Assembly: GCF_030867145.1 (NCBI RefSeq)
Contig: NC_134433.1
Coordinates: forward strand, 10,243,216 to 10,307,215
Reading direction: 5' to 3'
DNA from: Opisthocomus hoazin
Taxonomy: Eukaryota; Chordata; Aves; Opisthocomiformes; Opisthocomidae
Length of the DNA stretch: 64,000 nt
Below are positions 1 through 13,000 of this stretch, in pieces. The stretch's first letter is position 1; every line of letters starts with the position of its first letter. Under the pieces are notes generated by a model. The model saw nothing but the letters and a program-made list of their open reading frames with translations, was not told the DNA's origin and did not search any database. The position numbers and the translations under genes are program-made.

Positions 1-851
1 AAACACCCAGGTGCGTTCACTGGGATAGTCTTACTCTGGTTACACGAACAAATATACCTAGACTGCTTCCCATCCCTGCAGGCAAGTCACCGGGCTGTTA
101 GGGATCCGTGTGCTGTGCTTCATCCCATAGCAACATCTCCCAGGCTGATGATTACATTCTCCACTTCTCTTTGCCACCAGCTTAAGACCACAGCGCCGAG
201 CTCCTCTCCACTGCTGCAGCCTCCTTGCTAAGTGATTCTCTCATTGCAGCTCGTGCCCAGCTCACACCCCAGAGCAGATGCAGTGTGTGATTACTCATAC
301 TCTGGAGCCTGACCCTGTTAGTGCTGGAATACCTCCTCATGGGAAGGACTGTGCAGAGTGCTTCTCTCTTGACCTAACTGCAATTAAAATGTCACCAATA
401 TTAAACCATGACACTCTGGAGAATATGCAAATGGGATGACACAGGGCTGCGGCCTGCAGCCCTGGGAGTTTTGCACTGAAATTCAGTAGGGTTGGGAACT
501 GGGTGGAACAAACACCTTCTTGAAAGGGAGCCTGAATCAATTACAAAGCAGTGGGACACTTTACATGCTTAAAACAACTTTTTGCTTTTCTTCTACAGAC
601 AGAAAAAGCCTGGAACAAATATATCTGCCAACCACAGGGATTCTACAGCATGCAGCAACATTCATTTTACAGCAGGAAAAACCTGCTCAAAGTTGGTACA
701 ATAGCACTGGTTAAATCCTCTTGGAGTTTTAGACTTGGCACTGGGAGCTCAGTGATCCAAGCATTACAAGCACAAATGATGAAGGCTTTGCAGAGATAAG
801 CACAGCTCCAATTATTTCACATCAGCTGAAGCTAAAGAGGATGCCACTTAC
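1..851 (-). other. AP2B1 intron (partial), no recognised feature
   Basis: This is intronic sequence downstream of the hinge exon. I looked for the next hinge exon (GQSF or GSDLGG coding) and did not find it. Short open frames here look fortuitous. Confidence 0.7.
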
Positions 852-1044
852 CAAGCTGTCCAGCCCTCCTCCCAGGAGGTCCACAGCACCCATTTGCATG
901 GAGGACACTTGGGGAACATTCACTGGGGGTCCCAGATCCAGGTTGAGAAGGTCCCCGAGAAGGTCGCCCTGCGATGGAATGACCTGCGGCTGCTCCAGGT
1001 TTGTAGTGGCCGTCGTGCCCACAGGGCTATCACCTGCATCAGTG
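852..1044 (-). CDS. AP2B1: AP2B1 exon, residues 599-663 (hinge with clathrin box)
   Basis: This exon encodes [12 protein letters not shown] through LLGGGLDSL. The clathrin-box motif LLNLD sits at 631-635, the same numbering as in mammals. The acceptor is CACCCACAG and the donor AGCTTG|GTAAGT, phase 0. From family knowledge the next segment is alternatively spliced (a 14-residue insertion); neither form is seen in positions 1-851. Confidence 0.94.
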
Positions 1045-4000
1045 CTGTGGGTGGGAGGAACAAGAAGCAGAAGAGAGAAACACCAGTCACCTTCAGTCTC
1101 CAGCTTCAGATTCCCAACACAGGGAAACACAGCAAGACGTGGCCCACGAGCAGAAGCCAGCTAAAAGCTTATCCTGGCAGCTGATCTGACCACTGCCATG
1201 TAGAAGGCAGTGTGTTATGGCAGGTGGTTCTTCAACACATGCTTTGAGCACAAAGACTTTCCATGCATTGTGCGTGGCTTTCAATTCCGAAAAGGGAACC
1301 TTCAGGGGTAAAGTCTGCCCTCCTTGAGAATCACAGACCCCTCCAAAACAGTGAGTCACGAGTACTGCATAGACTGCAGCACTGGAAATAATTATTTCCC
1401 AGCTCAGAAGAAACCTATGGAAATGATTTTCAGCCCACGGGGCCTGGAGAACTACATGTAAATATGGGGGGAAAAAACCCTCACAACCCAGATTTCCTCA
1501 GAGACCTAATGCTGATAAAACTCTTGAGCCCTTGGCTCTAACCAATGCAAACTCAACCGCCCCACACAGATCTGGATTAACCACCTTCTACTGACCAGCA
1601 CCAAGCTCCACAACTCTTTTGTAATTAAAGACCTCAATCTAAAATTGACTTGTTCCTTCTATCAATAATTTAATTTTCTGTGAGTTAGCAGGCATGCTAA
1701 TTACTAGTCTAGAAATGCTCATTATACATCTTCCAAAATTTCTCATCATATGCAGCCTGGCTACCTTTTATATTCACTTGCCACTGAATTTTACAACAAA
1801 AGTCGGGGGGGGCGGGGAGTAAGACTGACTAGCTCCTGGAGATGTCATAAAGATATATTTATTCTCTAAATCCAGAGACTAATATTTTAGATAACTTAAA
1901 ATCTATTTTGTGTCCTGTTGCTAGCAGTAACTGACAAAATTATTTCCAGCTCATATTACTGCAGATGCAGCCAACAGGTAATTGCACACAAATGCCACAG
2001 GAATCAGCGTCCTGACAAGCTGTTTTAGCACTGGGGCTCTTCTGTAACGATTGCAGCTCCTGATTTTGAGTAGCCACAATCCTCTTCCTTATCCTTATTC
2101 AGTTACTGAGGTGAAAGCTTTAGCGACAGAGTATAAGCTGCTCCCAACTCCAGTGCCAAGAGGAAAAGATGTAGCATAAGGACTGCAAAACAAATTAGTT
2201 ACCAGGCAGCAACAGAAAGGGTTGAAAGCCTCTTTGCATCAAAAGCTTTAGACCCCTAATAGTACTGATATTAGTTGTCCTTTCTGCTTCTGCCTTCAGC
2301 AGGGAGACTTCTCAGTTTGCTGAACAATTAACTAAAACAGTTTGAAGAGCAAGTGGTTACCATGATCCACTCCCACCCCCAACCTGAGAACAGGGAAGAA
2401 CAGCATGTATGAGCAGAGGCACATTACAAGCCGGTAGTGCACACACTTGGTTCGTTCCCAGTATATAATCCCTTTAACACTACACCTCTTCAACACTTAC
2501 TCATCCTTCTTCTGATGGAGATAAAGCAATCCTTCAAGGTCTTGTGTAACTGCAGTTGCCCCGAAGCCCATCAAGAAATTAGGAAAGGACAAAGCTAAGT
2601 CAGTTTGCATTTAAAAAAAAAACCAAAACACCAAGCCTTCCATTTCCCATACAGAATGGGCCTCTTTGAAGAGATTTGTATAAACAACTTCGCATTTTCT
2701 TCGAAAGAAAAATAAAAAAGGAACGAAGAATATGTGGGTTATACAGGGCAGAAAGACCTGATAAGAGTCGTCTCCCTTATAGTCTTGGTCAGTGCCTAGC
2801 AGCTGGGTTTGCCCATGAGAATTGAAGATTTGGCCCCTCTATGAGTTCGACTTCCAGCAAAGCCCAGATGTTAGGTGTCACAAGGGATGCACAGCCTGAA
2901 GCAGAATAACTAATTTCTGGCAGCCCCCTGTGTGGGAATGGGGACTCCCGCCAATGTCTCCTCCCCTCCCAGGAGCCCCGTAAACATCTACTCAAATTTC
3001 CCAGCTGCATTACAGCTTCGCAGGGGTGGCGGGAGCCACCACATGAGGAAACATTGCCAAGCAATCAGATTTTTCCCCCACCTTTAGGATTCATCTGCAA
3101 CTCTATGACACTTGAGTGCAACGAAGAGGCAGGAGCATCCCACCATCTGCGAGCTGTTCAACAGGTCTTCCCATCAGCCGAGAGCTGAAAGGAACATGTC
3201 CTACACTGCTTTGAAAGGAAGCGAAACAAACCAAAATGCAATGAATTCTATTCTGTCAACCATAAATAACTCCTCCTAAGTTTAAACTCAGGAAAGCACC
3301 ACTCATCTAGCTACTTCTGTCCATCTACTCAAGGCAACACTATTTTGACTCTCTCAAGCCACATTCGTTGTGGACATCTCCACACCTCCATGCTTCCACC
3401 GCTATCTCACAGTGCAATCTGAAGGAAAACCTCAATCTCTAGCGGCCAGGTCAGCCACCAGAATAGTCATTACTGGAGCACAGAAGTACTGAAGATAACT
3501 CCAAATAGCTAGGTGACGTTATCTTTCACTGGAGACACTTAACTTGCCTTAAACCGACAGATTTTCATGCATCTTCTCACGCACATTCAGCACTAGCAAG
3601 AGGCAAATCAACTTCTTAGTAATCAGTAAAAATCGTACTGGATGCACAAATTCAGGCTCCCCACAACCATGGTCCTGCAGAGCTGCTCACTCTCACTGTG
3701 ATTCCGATGGCTGCAAGTGGCAATTTGGTATGCTGTGACATGGTACAAGGAGGCCTTGGCATCAGCTTGTAAGGTTTCACCGTCCTTTTGCTAAAAGTAA
3801 AGCAGAAAACCAAAATAACAGTGCCTCTTTATGAGGTGAGCTCACATCGGAGAAGCCTGGTGTGCCATTAAGCAACAACACTCACTTTAATTTACCAAAT
3901 GGGCTAGAGCACCGCGTCAGTACACAGTGTGCTCTGCTGAGCACCCTCCAGACCATCCCCAAGCTCTGGCTTCCTCAGCTGAGCACTGATGATTGAGGCC

Positions 4001-7000
4001 TGAAGGTTTTATGTCAAAGTAATGAGTAATTTACTAGTAAATGCCACCATGGAAATGGACAACACTGCTATAGTCAGAAAATATTTGAGGTCAGCGGATA
4101 GTCTGAGGATGAGCTATGAGAGTCAAGCCACGTATGCAGTATGCGCTAGAAGCTAGTAAAAAGACCACTCCTTGCAAAAGCTGATTCCTTCAGCTGACTA
4201 AAACCCTCTAAAATGTTAGCTTCTGTAGTGACCTGAGAGAACAGCGTACAGGAAGGCTGGTAACACCAAACACCAAAGCTACCCCAACCACAGCTCATTT
4301 TGCTGTTGAGGCAAATCTCTGACTAGGAGAGGTAGCTGTGGAAAGCAGCCACTGTGTTTCTTGTCCGACTAGTAGATTTGTGCTTGCCAGTCCTGGGTCA
4401 ACGCAACCAGAGTTGATTTCATGGGTAGGGAGAAAACAACTCGGCTTCCCGAAGCTAGTTGTTACAGAAATAGCTTTAGTTGCTAAGAATAGCAGAGAAG
4501 TGGTGTCAGAAAATAGAAAAGGAGCAGCATTGCACACTGATTTATCCGTGCAACAGCAAAAACTAGCACTCCAAATATCACTCTGGGAATATTATTAAGA
4601 GGTAAGCCTGGATACTCTGCCTCCTGTTGTAAAGCACACTTGCATTTGTAATTAATACCATTAGTGCAAATAGCACCGCTTACCTGAATGAGGAACAACA
4701 GGAATAGGCTCAACAGCAACACCGCCACAGCCCAGGACTACTGTACTGCCTGCTCTTGCAGGTCTAACCTGCTTCCAAGACTGCAATCACGGGGAAGCAA
4801 TAAAGCTCCAGACCATAAGCCAAAGCATTTCTCCCCCCCTCCCCAAAGGTTAGATAGAACCATACCAGTCTAGCCATCTTCTAAGCCCAAACAGTCTTCA
4901 GCGATGGGGCTTAGATGGCTTTTACATTCCCCCTGCTTTATAGGCACCAAGTGAGAAAGGCACTTTCACCAGTTCGTCCCCATTTCATATTCCAAGAGCA
5001 AAGGATCCCTGTAGTTGCCAGTTCCAGGAAACTGGTATTATTCTACACAAATGAGGCTCGTAAAGCTGCGCTGTTGCTGAAGCAGAAGCTCTTACAAAGT
5101 CAGAGAAGTGTATCCTTCTGTAAGATGCTTGTTTTTACCACTGCCGTCCTCCTCCTGGAAATATGCCCTTGCACCAGTTATCCAAAGCTTCTGCTTTTTT
5201 ATTCAAACTCTCATGTCAAGAGGGCTTGTAGTCAGTGCCTTCTCAAAAAACATCACAGCTTTCCCTCACACAAGAACTTTGATACTTCCTCTGTCACAGA
5301 AACTACATACCCAGGACTAAAATCTACAATGAAATGGCCCCTTGCATGGCCTGCAAGCCCCTACACAATCAATACAAAACCCACTGGAGTGTTGTAAAAG
5401 ATCTTTGCATCTTTTGGACTGTTTGCTAGAAAGAAACAACCACTCCTGCCCATTACCACCACGGCTGCCTCAGCTTACCTTCCATGGTGAATTGGCAAGT
5501 GTTTGCGGTGGATCCCATGGCTCCCCTCCACAAAAGCGTTGGGCGGTTTGTGGTACACAGAAGCCAGAGACCCGATATGGCAGATCAACTCATCTAGCAG
5601 AGTCGGTTCAATCAGATCGGTCTCTTCAGAAATCAGTGGCTTTTCTGACAGAACCACTTCTTTGGCAGTCACTGGATCCGTGGAAAGAAGGCGCCAGTAG
5701 ATGTAGCCACGATCCCGCAGGTCTGGGTTGTCCGAATCCTGAGACAAAGCAATACGTCAGTCACAGGTTCAAAGGGGACCAACACCTGTAAATTTTCTAG
5801 CAGTGATTCCGTTGGATTAAAAGCCCAACCATCCAGTAGTGACAGATATGAATTTCAGAATGATGTCAAACTACTTGCTGTGATGAACACCCCAAAATTA
5901 AAAGTGAGAACCGAAGTATTAATGCCTGGCTTCCCGCTCAGCTGGTTAGGGAGCAAAAAGCCCAGGATTGACACCCCAGAACTATCAACTGCTTGCCAAA
6001 CTCTCCTGCCACTTAATATAACAGTAAGTATCACGAAAACTCCAAGGGGGTGCAGACAGGAGAAAAGAAGGTGAGTCAAAATGACTGTCACATCCTAAGA
6101 GCAGGCATGCAATACTGCATATTGTAACAGAACGATCCAAGTTTCCTGCAAATATATGACATACCCAAGGACACCCCTGGACAAAAAGACCCTGCAGAGC
6201 TACAGGATGGATCTTAATAAGCCGTATTCTTCACACCAAAACAGATCTTATTTTCCTGACTTTTAGTTATCTAATGAAGTATGAAAAGATGCTAATGATA
6301 CAGTTAGGATACTTCATCAGTTCTCCAGCTGTCAATAATTGTTTTACTGCAGATACTTCTGCCTCTGCATGAAGTGATAATCACTTCTCTCCTTTTCGAA
6401 CAGCCCTGCCCAGAGCAGCGAAGTGAGCAGTGTTCTAGGGATACGGATGCGCTGTGGTTTTATGCTGCAGTGCAACATGTTTCAACTGCTTCTGGAAACA
6501 AGAGCCGGGATTTTTAATCCCCAGGTCAGCAGAATAACAGGGTAAATGTTTCTGAGGTTTTTTCCCCTGCAAAAATCTGGCAGTGTATCGTACATCTCAT
6601 TAGCCTTCCTCCTCGGCATTTCTCTTCTTCTGTGTTCATTCACACTGCTGCCAGCTTTCTCAGGCACACGGCAAAACCTCTATTTGCAATGAGGCTGAGC
6701 ATGCTAAGCTCATTTGGCTCGTAAGGACCACAGTACAATGTCTGGGTCAACCGATAGATTGCTCTGCAGTGCTGATTTTCAGTTTGATGGTGGAGTCGTG
6801 GACTCTTTACACCTTTCGCCCTTAACAATTCCCACAAGAACCTCCGCATCCTGCCTGCAGCAGGCAGTTCAAGATCAGGCAGAGCCTCTGCAAGGGCAGA
6901 CATGAAAGACCACACGCTCCTATCTACTTGCAGGCATATATAGATTCAAGACTGACTGCTCCTTCCCACAGCCAAACAAACAGACTTGAAACTTTAGCAA

Positions 7001-10000
7001 ATCTGCTGGAACAAGAGGCTCAGATCTTCCCTTTCCACGTTTCTCCCAATTCTCTGCTCTCCAGGGTCTGCCTGCACACCTGTGGTGCATACCAATGAAC
7101 ACTGCTAACTCAGTTACCCACCATGCCAAACAGACCACAGCAACGGAGATGCAGAGGCTCTGTGCCATCCATTAGGTTACAGGCTTGCCAGGGACCTCGA
7201 TCACCGCCACACATCTGTGTCCCTCCCACCCCCAGCTGCCTCATTGCTATTTTTACCAGTGTTGGCTGGATTAAGCTGGCTCCTGCTACAACCACACCTG
7301 CAGTTTGCTGTGCAGACATACCCTAAGAGACACTCAAAGTGCAACAATACCTAAGCTGGGGAAAGAAACACACATGTAATTACTTTCCCACACAAGTGAA
7401 AAACAGTATCTCTACCTAGAAATCAAACCTTGAAGCATAAGGCTTTTTAGTGTTTTGCAGCCAGTTATCCTACATCGACTTATTATTAATATAAAATACA
7501 AGAAGCCAGACTGAATCAACATTTGTGACAAACAGAGAAAAAACAGACGCCTATTATATTCCTAGGGTGCCATTAAGTGTTTTGTGACTCAGCATAGTGG
7601 GTTTTAACACTTAGTACCTTTCTTCTGCTGGCTTCGACAAGCAACAAAGCATGCCCTTGGCCCACTCCGTTCCAAAGAGGAGCCAAGAGCCTGCCTAATA
7701 GCAGTTTTTGAAACAAGAAAAGCAGGCCACAGATTTCTTGCCCTCGACCAATGCAACACCTCTAAAGTGAAGAATAGAAGTTAAGTACTAGTAAGTCCAC
7801 AGCCACGACTTCTTGCAACAAGAGGACCAAAAAGGCCAGCTAATGACTGACTCCAGCTTTTCTGCTCAGGAACAACTGCAGCCCATTCAGAGCAGCTGGA
7901 AGACTATTTTCATCACTTGACACCACAGGTCTGGAGAGCAGCTGCTCTTTTTGGGCTACACCATCACACAGTTGCCCCAGTCATTACAGCCAGGGAGTGC
8001 AGGAGGATTGGCTGAGGTCGGACCCAATCCTGCCACCACGACATCTCTTGCTTATGCCCTCCAGAACTACAGCCCTTCTGGCTGCCAGCTCAAGCCCAGC
8101 CCCGCCTGCAGTGATCTGAGCTCATAACTCAGCACCTCATGCATAATAAATCCAGGATCTTAACCCTCTGTTGCAGCCTCCAGCAAAGCTGCCACATTGG
8201 TTGACAGCATCCAAGTACAAAAGCAAAAAACCCCAACCTCAGTTCTGTCTTTTTCATAGCACTGTTTAAGCTTTGCTGTTCACAGAACGCAGTCTTTGCC
8301 AGGCCCTTTCCCTCTGTCATAGCTCCAGATGTTTTAACTGCAAGCTATGTTCAAGGAGAAAGCATTTTGGTTTCTTCCTAACTCTACCCTGTCCCTAACA
8401 TTTCATTTCGTGGGGGGAACAGGGAAAGAATTAGGACGAAGTAAGAGCTAAGGAGGAGAGAGCAGATACCAGATGGCATGGTAACAGGCACAGAGCAGCT
8501 CTTAAAGGGAGTCAAATTCCTCCTCTTTGGAAGTGACGGGAACATGCTTGAATCCTAAATCCTATGTACTGCACAGCTGACTGGCCTGGCAGATGGGAGA
8601 CACCACACAGCAGGCCAACACAGTGTCTGGAGGACCACTGGGTACCTTGGCTTACCTGCGTGGCCAAGCTGAGGACCTGCTGAACCAGCTCCTGTGTCTC
8701 AGAAGGCTTTTTTAAGAACAGCTTCACTATAGCAGTCAGTAGGGTGAGCTGCACCTAAGAAAGGAACACAGTGAAGATCAGAAAACGCATCCATGCTTTA
8801 ACAATGTTTCTCAAGTCTCAACATCCTTTACTGATACAAAACTCAAGCTCTACACTTTATAACAGCACTACACTCTCCCTTGCCAGTGAAACCCAATACA
8901 ACAAGGCTCAGACTCCTGCCTGTTGCAAAACACTTTCACAGACAAGTCCCTGACCAGCACTGAGATTTATGTTGTACTTCTATGCATCTCAGCACTATTC
9001 TCCTGTATGTTCTGGTCCCTAGTAGGGCTATTCCCCAAGAAGTATGCAACATCTAGAAACCCCTCCTGTTCTGCCTTCTCCTTCCAAGAAGAAAATTTAG
9101 GGAGATACAGACAACAGAGAAAGTCTACAGACTTCCAAGAGTTTTATTTTAGCTAAATATTGAAATTTTCATTGGGAGGTATTTTCTGACCACTGCAATA
9201 ATATTCACCATCCATCCCATGCACGCACTGCATGAAACACTACAGATAAGAAGCAAAACACAATTTTACCTGAGTACTTTCATCATGGAAGCCCTCCAAA
9301 AAACTCTCCAACAGCTCATCTGCATTGTCAATTCTTTCTGCATATTCGCCCACTATCCAGATCATGGCAGCTCTGGCATCTGGTTCATCCAGGGAATCCA
9401 GGTTCTCGCACAGAGTGGCAATGATGCTTTCATACCTGATTCGTCAGAGTACAGGTGGGTTACTGGGGTGAATTCAACTTGTGTTACTCCACCTCTGCTC
9501 ACATCACTCTGCAGAGAATCCTGCACTGAATTACAATGTCTTGTATTTCTATGCAACAAGCAGCATTTTCACTCAACTACAGAAGATATTCCTAGGCTTT
9601 TTCTTCTTCCAAGCTGAGTACTAAGATCTCACGGGGCCCTCAAGAGCTTTGCAGTTTCGTTAGTCAGCAAGACCACCCAGATGTGGAATCCAAGAGCAAA
9701 GCTGCCACCCTCTCTGTTTTGCTAAAGGGAACATTTGATCTAACAGTTCAAACCATGAGTCTGTATCAGATCCTGCAGCCTCGCTGGATCTTCCAGCTGG
9801 TAACTCTAAACTGGATGTTTCCCTTCCCCCAAAGGCTTTGCTGTAAAACAGACAATACCCCACACTAATTATTTAGCTTCCCCTATTCCCATGCGTGGGT
9901 ATCCCTGTTATAAGCAGGCAATCTATCTTGTAACTGACAGCAGAAATTGCCAGAGGCGCCTGCAGTTGTCCCATATTACTTTTTAGGTTATCATGAAGTC

Positions 10001-13000
10001 TCTGCTGAAAAGCACTGCTGCTGTTCTGCAGCTGAAGAGACAAAACCTTATTGCAGAAATAGCTTAAAAGAAGCTGAGTACTGCCCAAGCCAGAGAGAAC
10101 GTTCGCTGGAGAAATCCAGCAATGTTTTGTTCAGTGTAATCTGACTGGGACCTCAGACCACGAGCACCATGAACTTTCATGGCCTTGTATACAAGCCTTC
10201 TAGAGGAGACTAGCAAAATCAGAAGCCTAATGCTGTAAACTCGGTCAACTTTTCCTTCTGGCATTCTCTGCAAGAGCTTTACTAGCTTTTGAGTAAGGTT
10301 TACACTCAACATTAACATGGAGCAGTGGGGAAGGAAAAGCTATCAATTCAAACTAATAATGTGTCAGGCTGATACCTCATCCAGCCCAACATCTGAATCC
10401 TACCATACTAGGAGCTAGAATCAGAATGGACACTGCTTTTCAGAAAAAAGGCCACCTTTTCTTCTGAGCCCTGGTAAGTTATGCTGAGTGAGTTTTACAT
10501 TGCTCTATTCTGATATTAGCAGACAAGGGTTTCCAAAAGTCTTATACCACTTTCACGTACTTGTTGGGGTACTTGCGGAAGATGTCCCTGATGACAACAA
10601 TGGCCTCCTGGACCACATAGTTGACCTTGGTCTGGATGAGGTCTAGCAGCGTGCTCACACAGCGCTCTGCAGATTGCTGGAAAGAAGAACAGAAGACGAC
10701 AATTCAAACAAGCTGAAGAAACACTCTATTCCAGCCCATAGCACATGCTGAGGAATGAAGCCTGCATAGAAATTCTTCACTATGAGGGTGGTGAAACACT
10801 GGAACAGGTTGCCCAGAGAAGTTGTGGATGCACCCTCCCTGGAAGGGTTCAAGGCCAGTTTGGATGGAGCTCTGAGCAACATGGTCTAGTGGAAGATGTC
10901 TCTGCTCATGGCAGGGGGTTTGGAACCAGATGATCTCCAAGGTCCCTTCCAACCCTTACCATTCTATGATTCTACGAGGAAGGGCCCAGAGGGGGAAAAC
11001 AAAAAGGACAACAGCTACCAACTCCGTGTGTGTGTCCAGAAAAAACGTGCAGTTGACAAGTGCTTGTGTATTACAGTGGAGATAACAGCTGACTCCAGCT
11101 CCTGCAAAAAGTAATGGCTGAAGCAACCATGCCAGTAGATAGATGGATCACCACACATGAGACCTTAAGAACATTGCCTGCATTGCTACTTGTATCACCC
11201 TCTTGCTAGATAGCAATTGAAACAGGCCACCGAATGAGATCTTGGACTTGTCCAAGCTGTGGCAACCAGGCCTGGGAGAGTTTTGACAGGGACTGCTGGA
11301 AGGTGTCTGGGGAAGCTAGGAGGCAGGAGAAACCATACTGTCAATCACGCTGCAAGAACAGTAACAAAAAACAGCTCACAGCAGCAACAGGTCTGGTATT
11401 TTTAGGGTGAGGTCACTAGTAACATGTGAAGATATGGCTATAAATAGAAATCCAGCTGTTGCCAACTCAGCTTTCACATTAATTACTTCCAAATTCCCAG
11501 CCACAGGCACTGCAAGATAACAAGGAACTGGAGTTAGAGGCAAACAATCCAGGGAGGTCTACTCCCAAATAGCACAGTGAGGCAGGACATCACAGGAGCA
11601 ACCAACTCCAGCACTGGAGAGCCTCAAATAAGGACAGCAATTTGGTTATTAGCAGAGCACATATGAAGCCTCATTACCCAGCTGGTGATTAATGTGAGAA
11701 GCAGACTGCTCATGACACTGCCTAGGCAGTCACCATCAGAACATTCATAAAGCATTCAGGATCGAGACAAACATCGTAAGGCACAAACAATAGCAACGTA
11801 GGTGGATTTTTCAACTCAAGTGAGCAAATAGTCCCCTTCACTATCAGAGCACTTGAAGTCTAGGCAGGAGGAACGAAATGGCATTTAAGCCACAGGAATC
11901 TGTTTTTTGAGAATGGGCAAAAATCTCAAGGACAAACCTCAGGACTTGTAGAGCTGAATTCAGGACAAGCAGAGACTAAAACCTCTTGGTGATTCCTTGC
12001 CCTCGTGACTCTAGTTGTGGTATCTTACAAACACAGCCTACAAGCGCAGTGGCAATGCTGGCATGGTGATCAGCCAAGTGAGGAGATACTATAAACCAGC
12101 ATTTGCTCTGCCTTTGCAAACTAGCACTCAAGGCCATAAGACTCTTCCCTGAAATTCATACCAAACAGAAAAAATCCATTACAACTGGCATCAGAGTTAA
12201 GGACAGATATAAAATATGATTGGTATAATATTTTTTTACGACACCTCTCCCTCCTCAGCACAGCTTTGCAGGTACTATGCTGTGAAGGTGGCAGTAAAAT
12301 AGCATTCTGACAACGTCCTGCTCTAGTCTCTTCTGCTCAGGAAGAGATTTGAGGCCTGTGACCTGGAAGACACTTCCATTTCATGGAGACTGACCATGGC
12401 CCCGGCTCAACGCAGACTGACATTGCTCACAGCGGGAACCCCACTCAAAGTCATTTCAAGCAAGATGCTTCAGAGCTTGCAATTTCATCTCTTACCAGTT
12501 TCTCAACAACTTTCACTAGATGTTTGAACAAGTGGCCTGAAGGGACACTTGGGGTAAATCTGTCCTAAGCCAACTCTACTCTACAGATAGTACAGCATCA
12601 GTCACTGTTTGCAACAAGCAGTCCAGCCCTGTCAGACCCTACAACTAGCAAAGCTTTAAGAGCTGCAGAATTCAAGGAAAAAGCAAATTAAGGTCGATTT
12701 TCCTTTTCTCTAGACACTTCGAAGCGTGATTTTTCCAGGAAGAGCACAAGAACCTCTTTGAAATATGCAGTATTGATTTTTAGCCTAAGAGTCCCTTGGA
12801 AAGTGTGTGGTCATGTGGGCACATGCACAGTAGAGCAGCCGCTCTAACAAAATCCCCCTGTAACAAAATACATCTCAGCTAACCCCATCCCTTGTAAACA
12901 CATTGCTATCTGAAGGCAGACGTCTCTGGGGACTGCAGTCCTTTACAAAATGAAAGGATGCCCCGACCAGAACAGCTCTCAAGTCGGAGTGAGAAAAGAC

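Noticed and set aside
4915-5397. 160-codon open frame on plus, antisense in an AP2B1 intron
   Set aside because: It has no recognisable family, no splice context and low-complexity cysteine-free stretches mixed with random residues. It looks fortuitous.
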